A stretch of 64,000 bases of DNA from Prolixibacteraceae bacterium UBA6029 (GTDB lineage Bacteria; Bacteroidota; Bacteroidia; Bacteroidales; Prolixibacteraceae): positions 3,211-67,210 of the forward strand of contig DIZL01000044.1 of assembly GCA_002429385.1 (NCBI GenBank), given 5' to 3'. The notes beneath the pieces are model-generated. The model saw only the letters and a program-made list of their open reading frames with translations, did not search any database and was not told the origin of the DNA. Positions within the stretch are counted from its first letter, which is position 1, and each line of letters begins with the position of its first letter. A program made the translations under genes and the position numbers. Positions 1 to 8,579 of the stretch are shown piece by piece.

Positions 1-1509
1 TTGAATATACAAGATATGCCATTCGAGTCCTTCCTGAAAAACCTGAAAGAAAGGATGAAGAGTGTTTTTCATGTTCGTGCTGACATTGATAAGATGGCAA
101 TTAAACGCGGAATGCCGCCGTTTGTAATGCGTGAGATCATGAGTTTAAATCCTTTGGCTGTTGGAATTCCATACGAATTTGGGGGCCGGGGATGTCATAT
201 GAAAGAAAATCTTGCCTTATTGGCCACAGCTTCCTATGAATCGCTGGCTTTGTCGCTTACTTTTGGGATTAACTCAGCACTTTTCCTTCAGCCTGTGGCT
301 AAATATGCCCAGTATGAAGCAAAGGCGCCGATTTTTGACCGATTCCTGAACCAGCAAAATATGGGTGGATTAATGATTACTGAACCTGATTTTGGCAGTG
401 ATGCACTAAATATGCAAACCTCCTCAACAGAGCGGAACGGAAAATACCATCTCCAGGGAACCAAGCACTGGGCCGGTCTTACCGGATGGGCCGAATTCTG
501 GCTGTTGACAGCTCGCGAACGCAGCCATAGCGGAGATTTGAAACGCGACATTGACTTTTTTATCTGCGACATAAACAGTCCCGGGCAGCAGATCGTGGTT
601 GAAGAGATATACGAAAATCTGGGCTTATACCAGATTCCTTATGGACGTAACCGGTTGGATGTAGTAATCCCGGGCGTGCAGAAACTCATCCCCGAGACGA
701 CCGGGGTAAAAATGATGCTCGATTTGCTTCACCGCAGCAGGATGCAATTTCCGGGAATGGCCATGGGTTTTATTCATCGCTTGCTCGATGAGTCGATTGA
801 ACATGTCAATCAAAGGGCTATAGGCGGAAAACCGCTGTTTACCTACGACCAGGTGCAGCAACGCCTGGCAAAACTTCAGGCCTCGTACACGATTTGTTCG
901 GCCATGTGCGCCAATAGCAGCGAAAAGGCCGGCATTGAGAATGATCTTTCGCAGATTGGGTTTGAAGCGAATTCAGTGAAAAGTGTAGTTACTGATCTGA
1001 TGCAGGAGGCCGCCCAGTCAGCTACCCAGTTGGTGGGAGCGCAAGCCTACAAATTAAATCATATTGCAGGAAGGAGTATAACCGACAGTCGTCCGTTCCA
1101 GATCTTTGAGGGATCGAATGATATTTTATATGCCCAGATATCGGAAAGCCTGGTTAAAATGATGAAAAAGGCGAAGGAAGGCAATTTGTTTCAATTTCTG
1201 AAAAGCTTTCATCTTACAGCCAAATCGGCCTCGTTCATGAAGGATATACTTGATTTTGAATTGGATACCAATCTCGCACAACGTAAGATGGTCGAATTGG
1301 GGCAGGTACTCGGACGGATAGTATCCTTCGAAATGGTGATTAACCTTGGGGCAAAAGGATTCCGCAGCGATTTGATCAGCAATGGTCTGGCGATGCTCAA
1401 CCAGGAGATTACGGCTTTGATGAGCAGTTTTAAGCATGAGAACCAGACTGCAGTCATTGAAGATTACCAGAACAATAGTTCATGGATGAATTACGTTCTT
1501 GCCATATAA
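1..1509 (+). CDS. Acyl-CoA dehydrogenase family protein (start at window edge)
   Basis: Flavoprotein of the acyl-CoA dehydrogenase family, which oxidises acyl-CoA thioesters to enoyl-CoA in fatty-acid or amino-acid catabolism in the cytoplasm. The flavin and substrate-binding segment MITEPDFGSD lies at residues 125-134. The C-terminal motif FQIFEGSNDIL (about 366-376) places a Glu near 370 at the usual catalytic-base position. The first visible codon is TTG at base 1, so the true start may lie upstream of the window. The length of 502 aa is longer than the classic 380-400 aa enzymes and fits the larger Bacteroidota members. Substrate cannot be told. A 7-bp repeat array begins a few bases after the stop. 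Confidence 0.85.
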   Translation: MNIQDMPFESFLKNLKERMKSVFHVRADIDKMAIKRGMPPFVMREIMSLNPLAVGIPYEFGGRGCHMKENLALLATASYESLALSLTFGINSALFLQPVAKYAQYEAKAPIFDRFLNQQNMGGLMITEPDFGSDALNMQTSSTERNGKYHLQGTKHWAGLTGWAEFWLLTARERSHSGDLKRDIDFFICDINSPGQQIVVEEIYENLGLYQIPYGRNRLDVVIPGVQKLIPETTGVKMMLDLLHRSRMQFPGMAMGFIHRLLDESIEHVNQRAIGGKPLFTYDQVQQRLAKLQASYTICSAMCANSSEKAGIENDLSQIGFEANSVKSVVTDLMQEAAQSATQLVGAQAYKLNHIAGRSITDSRPFQIFEGSNDILYAQISESLVKMMKKAKEGNLFQFLKSFHLTAKSASFMKDILDFELDTNLAQRKMVELGQVLGRIVSFEMVINLGAKGFRSDLISNGLAMLNQEITALMSSFKHENQTAVIEDYQNNSSWMNYVLAI

Positions 1510-1512
1510 AAA

Positions 1513-1740
1513 ACAGGAAAAGGGAGAAAGGAAAATGGAAAAGGGAGACAGGAAAAAGGAAAATGGAAAAGGGAGAAAGGAGAAGTGAATAAGGAGAAAG
1601 AAAACAAAAGAAAGGAAACAGGAAATAGGAAATACTCGTTGACAGTCCTGTTTCCCTTCTCCTTTTTCCTTTTTCCCATTTCTTGTTTCCCTTTTCCTTT
1701 CTCCCTTTTCCTGTTTCCTATTTCCTTTTTCCTATTTTTA
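1513..1740. repeat. Inverted pair of 7-bp tandem repeat arrays (GGAAANN)
   Basis: Bases 1516-1634 split exactly into seventeen 7-mers of the form GGAAANN or close variants (GGAAAAG, GGAGAAA, GGAAAAT, GGAAATA). After an 11-base spacer, 1646-1732 splits into twelve 7-mers that are the reverse complement of the same unit (TGTTTCC, CTTTTCC, TTTTTCC). A 23-bp stretch at 1513-1535 is perfectly complementary to 1692-1714, so the region can fold into a long hairpin. It begins three bases after the acyl-CoA dehydrogenase stop. Open frames crossing it are low-complexity and are not taken as genes. Confidence 0.9.
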
Positions 1741-1832
1741 CGGCCTGAAAAAGATGCGTTCACGATAATTCACCCTTATAGAGAAAGTGAATCTCAGTTA
1801 AATGCGTTAAACATCAACAAACAAAAGTAGTA

Positions 1833-2078
1833 ATGAGGTTTTTTTCATATGTGATCTATTCTCCTGATGCAGGTCAATTCTATTACGGATATTTTGAAGA
1901 TCTTGAAAAAGTCCTTGAGATGCACAATGCTGATCAGATAGCCCCGACGAAAGGTAAAGGTCCGTGGGTTCTTATGTTTTCGGAAACCTATGATAACCGT
2001 GTGAGGGCGATCCGGCAATCCAGCTTTTACAGGTCGGTGAAGGGACAGCGGTTTATAAAGAAGATGCTGAATTTTTAA
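1833..2078 (+). CDS. Small GIY-YIG-like protein, probably catalytically inactive
   Basis: An 81-aa protein with the outline of a single GIY-YIG domain of the UvrC/Slx1 type: YVIYS (6-10), YYGYFEDLEK (17-26), HN (31-32) and PWVLMFSETYD (44-54). Single-domain relatives of 80-100 aa are common in Bacteroidota and their role is poorly known. Family members carry LEKRL with the catalytic Arg; here the sequence reads LEKVL, with Val27 in that place. The usual metal-binding Glu of the AxxRE segment is absent (AIRQSS, 59-64). The fold is probably kept but nuclease activity is doubtful. It sits alone between a repeat array and a lipoprotein gene. Confidence 0.65.
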   Translation: MRFFSYVIYSPDAGQFYYGYFEDLEKVLEMHNADQIAPTKGKGPWVLMFSETYDNRVRAIRQSSFYRSVKGQRFIKKMLNF

Positions 2079-2204
2079 GCGAATAGCCTTCCGGTAGTCC
2101 GTTTTCAGTCAATAACCGGTCGGTTTTGCACTCATCAACAGGGGATTGTTAATAAATAATTGATTGACCACCATTGTTTTGATAAATCTATGTTCGATCT
2201 TTAG

Positions 2205-2212
2205 TAATTTTG
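2205..2212 (+). promoter_or_regulatory. Putative -7 box (TAATTTTG) for the SPOR lipoprotein gene
   Basis: TAATTTTG matches the Bacteroidota -7 consensus TAnnTTTG and lies 25 bases before the ATG at 2238. A TTTG at 2178-2181 is a candidate -33 element, although the spacing of 23 is slightly longer than the usual 19-21. Confidence 0.4.
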
Positions 2213-2237
2213 TAATCAATTTTAATTCGATAAGGCC

Positions 2238-2759
2238 ATGAAAAGAATCATCTTAGTCGTTTTTACCTTAGCATTGCTTACGAGCGGATGTAAAGTATTT
2301 AAATCCTCCAAAAAAAGTCAGGCATCCACACCAAGAACAGAAACTACCGCAGAAACCAAAGTATTCTCGGTACCGGCAACTAAATCTCCTGCTCGGGAGA
2401 ATCCTGTATCTGATAAAATGTATGAAACTGCCGATAAAGCCGCTACCGGAACCCCGGTTGGCCCTCCCATTTCGGTAAAGAGCGAAAAGTTTACCCTGTC
2501 GTCAGAAGATCAGGCCAATGTGGGAGGCAAGACTTTCTTCATTATTGTTGGAAGTTTCGGTAATAATGACAACGCGGTAAAATTCAAACAGGATTTGATT
2601 CAGCAGGGTTTCAAGGCAATCATTCTTCACAGTGAAACCGGATTAAACAGGGTTTGTGTTGACTCATTTACCGACGAGGCATCGGCCCGGGCCAAGGTTC
2701 AGAAAGTAAGAACCGACTTTCCGAAGTACAAAGACTGCTGGTTGCTGATTAAGAAATAG
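2238..2759 (+). CDS. SPOR domain lipoprotein
   Basis: A 173-aa envelope protein. The N-terminus is a lipoprotein signal with lipobox LTSGC (Cys18). A Ser/Thr/Pro/Lys-rich linker covers about 20-95, and a C-terminal SPOR domain about 98-172 (TFFIIVGSFGNNDNA to CWLLIKK). SPOR domains bind peptidoglycan strands lacking stem peptides, often at division sites, so a cell-wall role in the periplasm is likely. It has its own promoter-like box. The last base of the stop codon is also the first base of a 7-bp repeat array. Confidence 0.85.
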   Translation: MKRIILVVFTLALLTSGCKVFKSSKKSQASTPRTETTAETKVFSVPATKSPARENPVSDKMYETADKAATGTPVGPPISVKSEKFTLSSEDQANVGGKTFFIIVGSFGNNDNAVKFKQDLIQQGFKAIILHSETGLNRVCVDSFTDEASARAKVQKVRTDFPKYKDCWLLIKK

Positions 2760-2867
2760 GAAATAGAAATAAAGAATAAGGAAATAGAAAACAGGAAAGA
2801 GGAAAGAGGAAATACGCATCGCGCACCTTTCCCTTTTCCCTTTTCCTTTTTCCTTTTTCCTCTTTTA
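2759..2867. repeat. Inverted 7-bp repeat arrays between convergent genes
   Basis: Bases 2759-2814 are eight 7-mers (GGAAATA, GAAAACA, GGAAAGA and variants). A GC-rich 13-base centre follows, and 2828-2860 is four inverted units (CTTTTCC, TTTTTCC) after a partial one. The array starts within the stop codon of the SPOR lipoprotein gene and runs into the stop codon of the opposing aminotransferase-like gene, so it fills the whole gap. As RNA it could fold as a bidirectional hairpin, but there is no typical terminator T-tract beyond the repeat itself. Confidence 0.85.
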
Positions 2868-4016
2868 TTTTAGTGAGGGAACAACCCTTAATCGTTCAGC
2901 GGCTTTCTCAAGCGTTTCATTGTTCTTGGCAAAGCAAATCCTCACCATTTTCAGTTTGTTTTTCTCGTGCAGGAATGCCGATACGGGAATTACCCCAACT
3001 CCGTATTCATTGGCCATACGATAAGTAAAATCAGTATCCAGCTCATCTGAGATGTTGGAATAATCCAGAATCTCAAAGTAACTTCCCTGCGAAGGAATGA
3101 TTTTGAACAGACTGTCACCCATCAAACGATTAAAGTAATTTCGTTTGCCCTGGTACATTTCGGTAATGTCTTTCCATGATTCATCGGTCAGAAGATACTC
3201 GGAAAGGGCATATTGGAGCGGGGTATTCACATTGTAGATCTGGAACTGCTGAATTCTTCTGAACTCGTTCATCAGCTTTTCCGGGGCAAGAATATATGCC
3301 AATCCCCAGCCATTGATATTAAAAACAGGGCCAAAGGATGACACGACAAAGCTGCGGGCTGCAAGTTTCTCATACCTGCAGACGCTCTGATGGGTATTGT
3401 TGTCAAAAACGATCGATTCAAAAACTTCATCGCTAAGGATTACAATGTTCGTTCCGTTGGTCAGATGCTGCAATTGAATGAGATCAGAATCAGATAACAC
3501 TGCTCCTGTAGGATTGTGAGGTGAATTGATAATGATCATCCGTGTTTTGGAGGTAATCATTTTTCGTACTTCTTCCCAGTCGATATGAAAATCGGGTTGT
3601 TTAAGCGCCACATAAACAGGACGGCCTCCGTTGATGGAAACAGCAGGTGCATAAGACTCATATGCAGGCTCAAAAAGAATCACTTCATCTTCGTCCTTCA
3701 CCGTGGTACTAATAGCGGTCATAATGGCCTGGATAGGTCCGGCCGTAATGGTTATTTCAGTTTCAGGATTATATGTATGATTGTACATGCGACTTACCCG
3801 GGCCGAAATGACTTCGCGCAATTCGCTGATCCCTTCATGAGGAGCAAAGTTGTTATAGCCTGAACGTATGTACATGGCAGCCAAATCGGCTAATTTTTCA
3901 GGACATGGAAAATCGGTTTTCCCCAGTGCAAGATCAATTGCCCCGGTTTCTGCAACAAGTTTGTTGAGAGTGGAAAAGATACTTCCTTTAGTATTTGGTA
4001 ATTTAGAAAGAGCCAT
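2865..4016 (-). CDS. Class I/II aminotransferase-fold protein lacking the PLP lysine
   Basis: A 383-aa protein with the full-length fold of the methionine/kynurenine aminotransferases (YbdL type): NNFAPHEGISELRE (55-68), FEPAYESYAP (115-124), NSPHNPTG (164-171), SDEVFE (195-200) and the substrate-carboxylate VRICFAK near the C-terminus. The Schiff-base segment, normally SFGKTxxxTGWK, reads SSFGPVFNINGWG, so Pro230 (codon CCT on the coding strand) replaces the lysine. The phosphate-binding TAGAT segment reads TAGPI (91-95), the Tyr of DEVYE is Phe199, and QGFPDF reads GKTDF. Asn168 and Asp196 are kept. Normal transamination is unlikely; a binding or regulatory role is an inference. The frame is intact, so it is not an obvious pseudogene. 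Confidence 0.8.
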   Translation of the reverse strand: MALSKLPNTKGSIFSTLNKLVAETGAIDLALGKTDFPCPEKLADLAAMYIRSGYNNFAPHEGISELREVISARVSRMYNHTYNPETEITITAGPIQAIMTAISTTVKDEDEVILFEPAYESYAPAVSINGGRPVYVALKQPDFHIDWEEVRKMITSKTRMIIINSPHNPTGAVLSDSDLIQLQHLTNGTNIVILSDEVFESIVFDNNTHQSVCRYEKLAARSFVVSSFGPVFNINGWGLAYILAPEKLMNEFRRIQQFQIYNVNTPLQYALSEYLLTDESWKDITEMYQGKRNYFNRLMGDSLFKIIPSQGSYFEILDYSNISDELDTDFTYRMANEYGVGVIPVSAFLHEKNKLKMVRICFAKNNETLEKAAERLRVVPSLK

Positions 4017-4106
4017 GAGAAAACTTATATAATGACAAAGTTAGAAAAATATACTTTTCACTTCTATATCTTATGCTAATGTATTCAAAATAATTTATTT
4101 TACCAA

Positions 4107-4838
4107 TCATCTGAGCACTTCCTTTATAATTTCGAGTGATTTTATTTCTCCCAGAGTGTCAAAATGGATCTTATAGAACTCCAGTAATTTTTCAAGTACC
4201 AATTTACGCTCATTCTGAGTGTAGTTTAGTCGTTCAATGGATGAAGAATCGATCTCAAATAGTCTTGCGAACAAGGTTGTTATGTGTTTGTCGGTAAACT
4301 GATTGTGTAATGGTTCATGACTGACAAACAGTGCACTTTGCAGATCGAAGAAGTTGCTTATAAGGGCATTGTCGCGACTGGGGTTGATGCCCAGAAACCG
4401 GGTTAAGTTGAAAAGAAACCAAATGTGGAAATTATTTATCCCTGTTCCTGATTCAGACAGATCCAATAGAGTCAATGAGTGGTAGATAAAATCAAATAAT
4501 TCAGTGTTCGGTTCTTCCTCGCGCAAACATTTGTACAATATCTCGGCAAGGAACATGACCTGGGTGCTTTTTCGGATGTCAAAGGGGATCGTCGAATAAG
4601 GACTGGCTATTCGTGCATTTTTAATCCGGTGAATCTCCCTGCCTGTCTTGTAATAGATTTCGAGTTCAAGCAAATAGAGTGGTTGAAAAACAGCAGCCTT
4701 TACCGTAGAGTTTTTAGTACGAACTCCATTAATAATATATGACTGCCTACCGTGAGTTTCTGTATAAATACAGGCGATAAGGCTGGTTTCTGAATATTTG
4801 ACCGCATGTAAGAATATACCATGGGTTTTTTCAATCAC
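4107..4838 (-). CDS. recO: DNA repair protein RecO
   Basis: A 243-aa recombination mediator that acts with RecF and RecR to load RecA on single-stranded DNA. The N-terminal OB-fold is seen in THGIFLHAVKYSETSLIACIY and the GRQSYIINGVR strand (residues about 5-40). The helical C-terminal half resembles short Bacteroidota RecO proteins, with no obvious zinc-finger cysteine cluster. It is the last gene of a leftward group, 12 bases after porZ, and is probably cotranscribed with porZ and rdgB. Confidence 0.88.
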   Translation of the reverse strand: MIEKTHGIFLHAVKYSETSLIACIYTETHGRQSYIINGVRTKNSTVKAAVFQPLYLLELEIYYKTGREIHRIKNARIASPYSTIPFDIRKSTQVMFLAEILYKCLREEEPNTELFDFIYHSLTLLDLSESGTGINNFHIWFLFNLTRFLGINPSRDNALISNFFDLQSALFVSHEPLHNQFTDKHITTLFARLFEIDSSSIERLNYTQNERKLVLEKLLEFYKIHFDTLGEIKSLEIIKEVLR

Positions 4839-4850
4839 AATACATCAGTT

Positions 4851-7235
4851 TTAATGAATGAATAAAAGCTTGGTAATTTTAGTTTTCTCACCCAAAGGGT
4901 CAGTCATAAAGATCAGATAGACCCCTGTCTTACACCGATTTCCGTTTAAGTTCTTGCCGTCCCAGATGGCCTGTCCTCCCAATGAAGTAGTTTTGTTTAC
5001 CAGGTTGCCGCTGACATCGGTGATTTTTACATCTGTATTTTCAATCAGGCCTTTAATTACAATCGGACCATCGTAGGTTTGGCGTACCGGATTGGGGTAG
5101 ACATAAACATCGGTAAACTCTGAATTAGCAGAAGTGGCCTCTCCCATATATGAGATCAGTCCTACGGCTGTCCCGATAAATACTTCTCCGGTTTGCTGAT
5201 TGATCGCGATATCGGTGATTTGGTTAGTGGGCAGTGGGCTGTTTCCTGTATTGAAATGTTTAATCTCGGTTTCCCCGTTATCAGAAATAAGATATATTCC
5301 TGAAGCTTTGGTCCCAAACCATTTACGGTTAGCGCCGTCAATGGCAATGGCTGTAATGGTTTCCTTTTCGAGTAAGGGGTGAAAAATGTTATCGTGGTTA
5401 TTCAAACCCGGCCTGCTGGCATAAGATACGCTTTCAGTCCATATTCTTTGGGGATTGCTGAATACAGCCACGCCTCCTGAAGTGCCGACCCACAGGTCAC
5501 CATTCAGGTCTTCAGCCAACGAATATACATCGTTCATCGGGTTAAAGAAATCACCTTCCGAATTGACAAACTTCGCAACCACGGGCATTGCTTTCGACTG
5601 ATCATTGGTGCTGTTTAAAACATACAAGCCATTCCCGTAATCCTGACTGTTTCCGCCAGGTGGAATAATGACCCATTTATCATCGTCTTTGGTGACCACA
5701 ACTTTACCGATGTACTTATTGGCAACACCCGGAAATTCGAATGCCTTCCAGCTACCATTAGTTTGAAACACCGAAATCACTTTAGGCACACCGGTATTGG
5801 TAACCCATAAGTTTCCTTTTGAATCATAAGCCATACCTCCGATTCTTACATATGCTTCTTTGTTTTTAGCTGAATCAGGGAGCTGTGTTTGCAGACTGCT
5901 GTTGAAATTATCATACCGTTTTACAAATTGGATCTTTCCATCCTGATTGACATCGTTAAACTCAAGTACCCCGCCTCCCCAGGAACCTGCAAAAACATGA
6001 TTGGGATTCTTTGGATCTATGGTCACACAGACCATATCCCTGAAATCATTCGGTACAGGAAATAAACTCTTATCATAGACTGACCATTTCCCTTCCCGCC
6101 TGAGTTGAAACTTTGGAGCAGAATAAAGGTTTCCCAGGGCAACGTCATATCCACCCGCTGTAAGCCAAAGATCCTGTCCATTCATCGTGAGCGAAAAGAT
6201 GCGGTTGTCAGCAGGCCCTTCAGGTACGATTTGCTCGTCCTGAGCGCCTATTTTGACCAGACCCTGTTCCTGGTAAGCAATCCAAAGTATATTGTGATCG
6301 TCCAACACTGCTGAAAAAGAACGGATAAGGTCTTTTTCGTAACCGGTGAATGGGAATTTTGGGATATACGATACACGCTCGAAATTGCTGTTGTAGACAG
6401 AAACTGATTCACGACTGGAAAAAACAATGAAATCACCAATTGTCGTAATGTCATACACGTACTGGACTTCAGGGAGGAAGCGGTTCCATACCTCTCCGTT
6501 GAGCTGGTACATTTGGTCTTCAGCCCATTTGTCATCAGGAGTTGTATAGTTGGCAATAAATGTGCCGTTAAAGAATTTGATCTTGCTGAATTTCTGATCA
6601 AATTGTGGAATGGAAGTCTGTCTCACCCAATTGTCGAAATTCTGAAGATTGGGGTCAGAGACATTTGCCTTATATATGCCGGTTTGAGTCGCAGCATAAA
6701 ATGAATTCCCGTCTGTGGCCAAATCAAACACACTCAGGTAGGATCCTTCGTTCCCAATAATATACGTGTCCTTTATTTCCTTCTTTTCAAGGTTGATCAC
6801 CACAATGCCGAATCCGCAGGAGAGATAAGCCAGATTACCAGAAATGAGGATACTATGGATGGTTTTATCCGCAGAAATTTGTTTGCGCTTTATATCTGAA
6901 AGGTTGAAAATCTGGTTGCCGAACAACAGATCAATATTGGCATTCTGGTAGGCAATCAACAAAACATTATTTTCCTTGCTGTAGGCGACCCGATGTATTC
7001 CGGCATCAGAAAGACCGTTGACGCCCGTCATTTTCTGAATGCTGTTATCTGTTTTGTTGTATGAGAAGAGGCCTCCGTCGGTAACACAGTATATCTTTTC
7101 ACCCGTATCCACAACCTGTGTAGCGTGGGCATAGGACTGATAATCGGTCCATTGGCCAACTGATGCCTGTGAATAAGTTCTTGAAGCCGTAAAGCAAAAA
7201 AGGGTAATCAATAACAGGTATTTATACGTGTTCAT
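4851..7235 (-). CDS. porZ: PorZ-like type IX secretion beta-propeller protein
   Basis: A 794-aa exported protein with signal peptide 1-22. Two seven-bladed-type propeller regions follow (IYCVTDGGLFSY, LLIAYQNANIDLLF and LWVGTSGGVAVF are typical blades of the two-component-regulator propeller family). A T9SS C-terminal sorting domain covers about 715-794 (VYPNPV, TDVSGNLV, GVYLIFM). This layout and length match PorZ, the surface component of the Porphyromonas attachment complex that helps attach lipopolysaccharide to T9SS cargo. The stop of rdgB upstream overlaps its start by 4 bases, and recO follows 12 bases later. A generic propeller protein is the alternative. Confidence 0.78.
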   Translation of the reverse strand: MNTYKYLLLITLFCFTASRTYSQASVGQWTDYQSYAHATQVVDTGEKIYCVTDGGLFSYNKTDNSIQKMTGVNGLSDAGIHRVAYSKENNVLLIAYQNANIDLLFGNQIFNLSDIKRKQISADKTIHSILISGNLAYLSCGFGIVVINLEKKEIKDTYIIGNEGSYLSVFDLATDGNSFYAATQTGIYKANVSDPNLQNFDNWVRQTSIPQFDQKFSKIKFFNGTFIANYTTPDDKWAEDQMYQLNGEVWNRFLPEVQYVYDITTIGDFIVFSSRESVSVYNSNFERVSYIPKFPFTGYEKDLIRSFSAVLDDHNILWIAYQEQGLVKIGAQDEQIVPEGPADNRIFSLTMNGQDLWLTAGGYDVALGNLYSAPKFQLRREGKWSVYDKSLFPVPNDFRDMVCVTIDPKNPNHVFAGSWGGGVLEFNDVNQDGKIQFVKRYDNFNSSLQTQLPDSAKNKEAYVRIGGMAYDSKGNLWVTNTGVPKVISVFQTNGSWKAFEFPGVANKYIGKVVVTKDDDKWVIIPPGGNSQDYGNGLYVLNSTNDQSKAMPVVAKFVNSEGDFFNPMNDVYSLAEDLNGDLWVGTSGGVAVFSNPQRIWTESVSYASRPGLNNHDNIFHPLLEKETITAIAIDGANRKWFGTKASGIYLISDNGETEIKHFNTGNSPLPTNQITDIAINQQTGEVFIGTAVGLISYMGEATSANSEFTDVYVYPNPVRQTYDGPIVIKGLIENTDVKITDVSGNLVNKTTSLGGQAIWDGKNLNGNRCKTGVYLIFMTDPLGEKTKITKLLFIH

Positions 7236-7816
7236 TGGGTTTTGAATTGGGTTAAATACACAACTAATTTCTGAACAGCTCTTCCCCGATGACTGATTTT
7301 GTTCTTTTCCCCGGCAGACATTTCTGCAAAGCTGGAGACAGATTCATTGGGTTGAAAAATGGGGTCATAGCCAAAGCCTGTTTTTCCCCGCTTTTCTTCT
7401 AATATATTGCCCTCAACAACTCCTTCAAACTGAGTTTCATGGCCATCGATAACCAACGAAATCACTGTCCTAAAACGAGCTTTCCGGTTTTTTATTTTAT
7501 AAAGCTTTTCCAAAACCAGATTCATGTTATTCTCAGCGCTTCTCTCTTCGCCGGCATAGCGTGCAGAATATACCCCGGGCTCTCCGTTCAGCGCTTCAAT
7601 TTCAAGACCGGTGTCATCAGCAAAACAATTCATCCCGTATTTGTTGAAGATATAAAACGACTTTTCACTGGCATTGCCTTCAAGTGTTTCCTGCTTCTCA
7701 GGAATATCATCGGTGCAATTGATGTCATTCAGATCAAGCAACCCGATTGAATCATCAAGTAGTTGTTTTATTTCCTGAAGTTTATGTTGATTGTTTGTTG
7801 CAAAAACAAGTTTCAT
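7232..7816 (-). CDS. rdgB: Non-canonical purine NTP pyrophosphatase (RdgB/HAM1)
   Basis: A 194-aa cytoplasmic house-cleaning enzyme that hydrolyses XTP, dITP and ITP to the monophosphate and so prevents mutagenic incorporation. Family motifs are clear: the N-terminal FATNNQHK (5-12), ADDTGLEIEALNGEPGVYSARYAG (67-90), GKTGFGYDPIF (about 145-155) and the C-terminal SHRGRA. The length matches the family. Its stop overlaps the porZ start by 4 bases, which implies translational coupling. Confidence 0.95.
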   Translation of the reverse strand: MKLVFATNNQHKLQEIKQLLDDSIGLLDLNDINCTDDIPEKQETLEGNASEKSFYIFNKYGMNCFADDTGLEIEALNGEPGVYSARYAGEERSAENNMNLVLEKLYKIKNRKARFRTVISLVIDGHETQFEGVVEGNILEEKRGKTGFGYDPIFQPNESVSSFAEMSAGEKNKISHRGRAVQKLVVYLTQFKTQ

Positions 7817-7895
7817 ACATTGTAAAAATGGGTTGACTCATTCACTTTGTTCGGAACAAGCCAGGATATGTATATGGAAACACTAATCTGGCGCT

Positions 7896-8510
7896 TTAAA
7901 ATAAGCCGTGGATCTGTGCGTCAATACGGTCGATCACATTACTTAAATCCTCAGGGTTATTCTGAAAGTCGATACGGTCAACGTCAATAATCAGCAATTT
8001 GCCGGCTTTGTAACGGCTTACCCAGGCTTCGTAACGTTCGTTCAGTTGTTTGAGATAGTCGATACGAATAGAATTCTCATATTCTCTTCCCCGTTTTTGT
8101 ATCTGGTTAACCAATGTAGGCACTGATGCTCTTAAGTAAATCAACAGATCTGGAGCCTGAATCATGCTGTTCATTATTTGAAAAAGCGTTGAATAGGTAT
8201 GAAAGTCGCGTGAAGACATTAAACCCATTGCGTGAAGATTGGGAGCAAAAATCTCGGCATCTTCATAGATTGTCCGGTCCTGTATCACAGTTTGTGCAGA
8301 ACTGCGGATATCAACGACCTGTTTAAAACGACTGTTCAGAAAATAGATCTGGAGGTTGAACGACCAGCGCTGCATATCTTCATAAAAGTCATTCAGATAT
8401 GGGTTTTCATCAACATCCTCATAATGAGGGTTCCATATATAATGTTTTGAAAGTAATTCTGTCAGGGTGGTCTTACCGGCACCGATGTTTCCAGCTAAAG
8501 CAATATGCAT
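7896..8510 (-). CDS. Deoxynucleoside kinase
   Basis: A 204-aa P-loop kinase of the dNK/dGK-dCK family that phosphorylates deoxynucleosides in the salvage pathway. The Walker A motif GNIGAGKTT is at 7-15, the DRTIYED segment carrying the Arg and Glu of the active site is at about 98-104, and the lid RGREYE at about 140-145. Bacteroidota proteins of this kind often accept deoxyadenosine or deoxyguanosine, but specificity cannot be read here. It is 79 bases upstream of rdgB, another nucleotide-pool enzyme, and may share its transcript. Confidence 0.9.
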   Translation of the reverse strand: MHIALAGNIGAGKTTLTELLSKHYIWNPHYEDVDENPYLNDFYEDMQRWSFNLQIYFLNSRFKQVVDIRSSAQTVIQDRTIYEDAEIFAPNLHAMGLMSSRDFHTYSTLFQIMNSMIQAPDLLIYLRASVPTLVNQIQKRGREYENSIRIDYLKQLNERYEAWVSRYKAGKLLIIDVDRIDFQNNPEDLSNVIDRIDAQIHGLF

Positions 8511-8579
8511 CTTATTTGAACTTTAAAATTTGAACTAAAATACGAAATATATATACGAATTGAGGAATAATCGAAAAGA

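Noticed and set aside
1585..1830. Open frames through the 1513-1740 repeats on both strands
   Set aside because: They read only low-complexity Lys/Glu or Phe/Pro/Ser repeats from the 7-bp units and have no recognisable domain.
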